Shown in pieces: positions 7,126 to 8,571 of a DNA stretch of 8,571 bases. The stretch's first letter is position 1, and each line of letters starts with the position of its first letter. A program made the translations under genes and the position numbers. Location: NCBI GenBank assembly GCA_028293055.1, contig JAQGLD010000127.1, forward strand, positions 1 through 8,571. Reading direction: 5' to 3'. The DNA is from Alphaproteobacteria bacterium (GTDB lineage Bacteria > Pseudomonadota > Alphaproteobacteria > Sphingomonadales > Sphingomonadaceae). The notes under the pieces were generated by a model. That model did not search any database. It saw only the letters and a program-made list of their open reading frames with translations, and was not told the DNA's origin.

Positions 7126-8344
7126 CTTCGACTATCTCGCCCTCGATGTTGCGGGGCGCGAGAAGCGCGGATCGGTCCGCGCCGACAGCGCCGAGGCGGC
7201 CCGGGCCAAGCTCGACTCGCGCAAATTGTTCGTCATCAAGGTCGAGGCCGGCACCGGCACCGCCGCCGAGCCGCTGCTCTCGCGCAACCTGTTCGCGCGC
7301 CGCCGGCTCGGTGCCAAGCAGCTCACCATCTTCACCCGCCAGCTCGCCACCCTCGCTCTGGTCAGTCCGCTCGAGGAAGCCCTGCGCACGATCGCGCGCC
7401 AGACCGAGAAGGAGCATATCCGACTGGTCCTGCTATCGGTCCACGGATCGGTGCTCGAAGGCCGCCGGCTGTCCGAGGCGATGGCGCGCGAGCCGGCCAG
7501 CTTTCCGCCGCTCTATCGCGGCATGGTCGCCGCCGGCGAAAGCTCGGGGACCCTGCCGGTGATCCTCGAGCGGCTCGCCGACCTGCTCGAGCGCCAGGCG
7601 CAGGTTCGCAGCAAGGTGCTGAGCGCAGTCGCCTACCCGATCGTGCTTGCGGCGGTGGCGGCCTTCGTCGTCTTCGCGCTGATGGTATTCGTCGTTCCCA
7701 AGGTGGTCGAGCAGTTCGAGGATATCGGCCAGACGCTGCCGCTGCTCACCCGAATGGTGATCGGCCTGTCGACCTTCCTGGCGCGCTGGTGGTGGGCGAT
7801 CCTGCTTGCGGTGGCGCTCGCGATATTCGTCGTCGCCCGGGCGATGCGCGACGAGTCGCTGCGGCTGCGCGCCGACCGCTTTCTGCTCAGGCTGCCCCTG
7901 TTCGGACGCCTGGTGCGCGATCTCCACGCCGCGCGGATGGCGCGGACCCTGTCGACCATGGTGGCGAGCCGCCTGCCTTTGCTCGAGGGGCTCAGGCTGA
8001 CCACTCAGACCGTCCACAACCGGGCGCTTCGCGAGGCGAGCGCAGACATCGCCGAATCGGTCCGCACCGGCGGCAGCCTGTCGGGTGCGCTCAACAAGGC
8101 CGGTATCTTCCCGCCCCTGCTTGTCTATCTGGCGGCGAGCGGCGAGGCGAGCGGCCGTCTCGACCTGATGCTCGAGCGCGCCGCGGACTATCTCGAGCGC
8201 GAGTTCGACTCCTTCACCGCCACGGCTCTTGCGCTGCTCGAGCCGGCGATCATCATCGTCATGGGCGCGGTCGTCGCCCTCATCGTCCTGTCGATCCTGC
8301 TGCCCATCCTGCAGCTCGACACTCTGGCCGGGAGCATAAGGTGA
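7118..8344 (+). CDS. gspF: T2SS inner-membrane platform protein GspF
   Basis: The 408-residue product is the polytopic platform protein that works with GspE to add pseudopilin subunits. It has two copies of the T2SSF domain (about 65-190 and 265-390). Conserved signatures are FTRQLATL and PPLYRGMVAAGESSGTLP in the first, and ARTLSTMVASRLPLLEGL and FPPLLVYLAASGEASGRL in the second. Three hydrophobic helices follow the family pattern: about 170-196, 225-243 and 372-398. The start is the ATG at 7118, inside the end of gspE (8-base overlap), with GGGAG at 7108-7112 5 bases upstream and the family N-terminus FDYLALDVAGREKRG. The longer in-frame extension to 6977 lies over gspE and is not used. The stop overlaps the GTG of gspG. 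A small oddity is ALVSPLEEAL where the family usually has AAGLPLEEAL. Confidence 0.95.
   Translation: MSDFDYLALDVAGREKRGSVRADSAEAARAKLDSRKLFVIKVEAGTGTAAEPLLSRNLFARRRLGAKQLTIFTRQLATLALVSPLEEALRTIARQTEKEHIRLVLLSVHGSVLEGRRLSEAMAREPASFPPLYRGMVAAGESSGTLPVILERLADLLERQAQVRSKVLSAVAYPIVLAAVAAFVVFALMVFVVPKVVEQFEDIGQTLPLLTRMVIGLSTFLARWWWAILLAVALAIFVVARAMRDESLRLRADRFLLRLPLFGRLVRDLHAARMARTLSTMVASRLPLLEGLRLTTQTVHNRALREASADIAESVRTGGSLSGALNKAGIFPPLLVYLAASGEASGRLDLMLERAADYLEREFDSFTATALALLEPAIIIVMGAVVALIVLSILLPILQLDTLAGSIR
8330..8334 (+). promoter_or_regulatory. Ribosome binding site for the gspG GTG start
   Basis: GGGAG at 8330-8334 lies 6 bases before the GTG at 8341, which itself overlaps the gspF stop (GTGA). 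This is the best-placed Shine-Dalgarno near gspG. The other in-frame starts (ATG 8347, ATG 8380, GTG 8419) have worse spacing or no comparable site, so this signal favours translation through the repeat. Confidence 0.6.
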
Positions 8345-8571
8345 AAATGATCCGTCATCCCCGCGAAGGCCGGGACCTCATGGCGAAGGGCCGTGACCTG
8401 CCCCGTCGACGTCACGGCGTGGCTCGACGAGACCCCGGCCCACGCAGGGGTGACGTATCCGGGAGCCGGGGTGACGAATCCGGCTTCACCCTGGTCGAGC
8501 TTATGGTCGTCCTGGTCATCATCGGCCTGCTTGCGACGGTTGTGATCATCAACGTCATGCCGGCGACGGAC
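8341..8571 (+). CDS. gspG: T2SS major pseudopilin GspG with repeat-derived long leader (3' partial)
   Basis: The visible 77 codons end at the window edge without a stop. The conserved prepilin core starts at 8482: G48/FTLVELMVVLVIIGLLA, with cleavage by prepilin peptidase expected after Gly48, Phe49 as the mature N-terminus, and Glu53 as the invariant Glu+5 needed for assembly. Position right after gspF and the N-terminal sequence point to GspG rather than a minor pseudopilin. The leader is odd. From the GTG overlapping the gspF stop it is 48 residues, rich in Arg, Gly and Asp, whereas T2SS pseudopilin leaders are usually well under 20. Nearly all of it (residues 5-46) is encoded by a palindromic repeat inserted in frame (8353-8476). 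Later in-frame starts at 8347, 8380 or 8419 would still give leaders of 46, 35 or 22 residues. No stop interrupts the frame, so the gene looks intact as far as visible. Confidence 0.85.
   Translation, partial: MKMIRHPREGRDLMAKGRDLPRRRHGVARRDPGPRRGDVSGSRGDESGFTLVELMVVLVIIGLLATVVIINVMPATD
8353..8455 (+). repeat. Composite palindromic (REP-like) element, copy 2, inside gspG
   Basis: This 103-base copy has the same ends as copy 1 (CGTCATCCC and GGGGTGACG) and the same orientation. The first 25 bases match copy 1 at 23 positions. The left hairpin (8358-8364 with 8369-8375, loop GAAG) has one C-C mismatch and the right hairpin (8433-8439 with 8444-8450) one G-A mismatch, so it is slightly decayed. 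The core before the right arm, GGCTCGACGAG, matches copy 1. The centre differs from copy 1 and carries an extra perfect 8-bp inverted repeat (8390-8397 with 8411-8418, 13-base loop). It is read in frame as part of gspG. Confidence 0.85.
8447..8483 (+). repeat. 21-base-period tandem repeat of the element's right end
   Basis: GGGGTGACGTATCCGG (8447-8462) is repeated as GGGGTGACGAATCCGG (8468-8483), with 15 of 16 bases identical and a period of 21 bases, exactly 7 codons. In gspG it encodes RGDVSGS followed by RGDESGF, so the second unit supplies the residues just before, and the first residue after, the prepilin cleavage site. Confidence 0.75.

Noticed and set aside
8188..8415. Minus-strand frame across the gspF end and repeat copy 2, containing AFAGMT
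   Set aside because: AFAGMT is simply the translation of the palindromic repeat on the other strand, commonly seen as spurious small proteins; the rest is antisense to gspF.
8341..8571. gspG as a pseudogene broken by the repeat
   Set aside because: No stop or frameshift occurs from the GTG to the window edge, and the cleavage site, Phe+1 and Glu+5 are intact, so nothing seen here indicates loss of function.

Overview
The window looks like chromosomal DNA of a high-GC alphaproteobacterium, most likely a sphingomonad. The evidence is the protein style, the tightly packed GTGA/ATGA-type gene junctions, and copies of a palindromic repeat starting CGTCATCCC(G/C)GCGAAGG, a type I associate with sphingomonad and related genomes. 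All genes I accept lie on the + strand, and almost every base is coding.

Region 1 (1-1631) is acyl-CoA metabolism. It holds the end of a biotin-dependent acyl-CoA carboxylase alpha subunit (biotin attachment motif AMKM), a MaoC-type hot-dog hydratase and a CitE-like CoA-ester lyase. A palindromic repeat fills the gap between the carboxylase and the hydratase.

Region 2 (1641-8571) is a type II secretion system (T2SS) cluster in the order gspO-gspC-gspD-gspE-gspF-gspG, with gspG running off the right edge. GspO (prepilin peptidase) processes the pseudopilins. GspC links the inner-membrane platform to the outer-membrane secretin GspD. GspE is the cytoplasmic ATPase, GspF the platform protein and GspG the major pseudopilin. 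A 147-base gap upstream of gspC is the only sizeable non-coding stretch inside the cluster and carries a perfect 9-bp inverted repeat. From gspC onward every junction overlaps by 4 or 8 bases, so translation is probably coupled.

The most unusual feature is at the right end. A second copy of the same palindromic element lies inside the start of gspG, in frame and without a stop. Read from the GTG that overlaps the gspF stop codon, the element encodes most of a 48-residue, arginine-rich leader ahead of the prepilin cleavage site G/FTLVEL. The two copies share orientation, termini, an inner core and the same open reading phase. The rest is a fairly ordinary metabolic and T2SS region.
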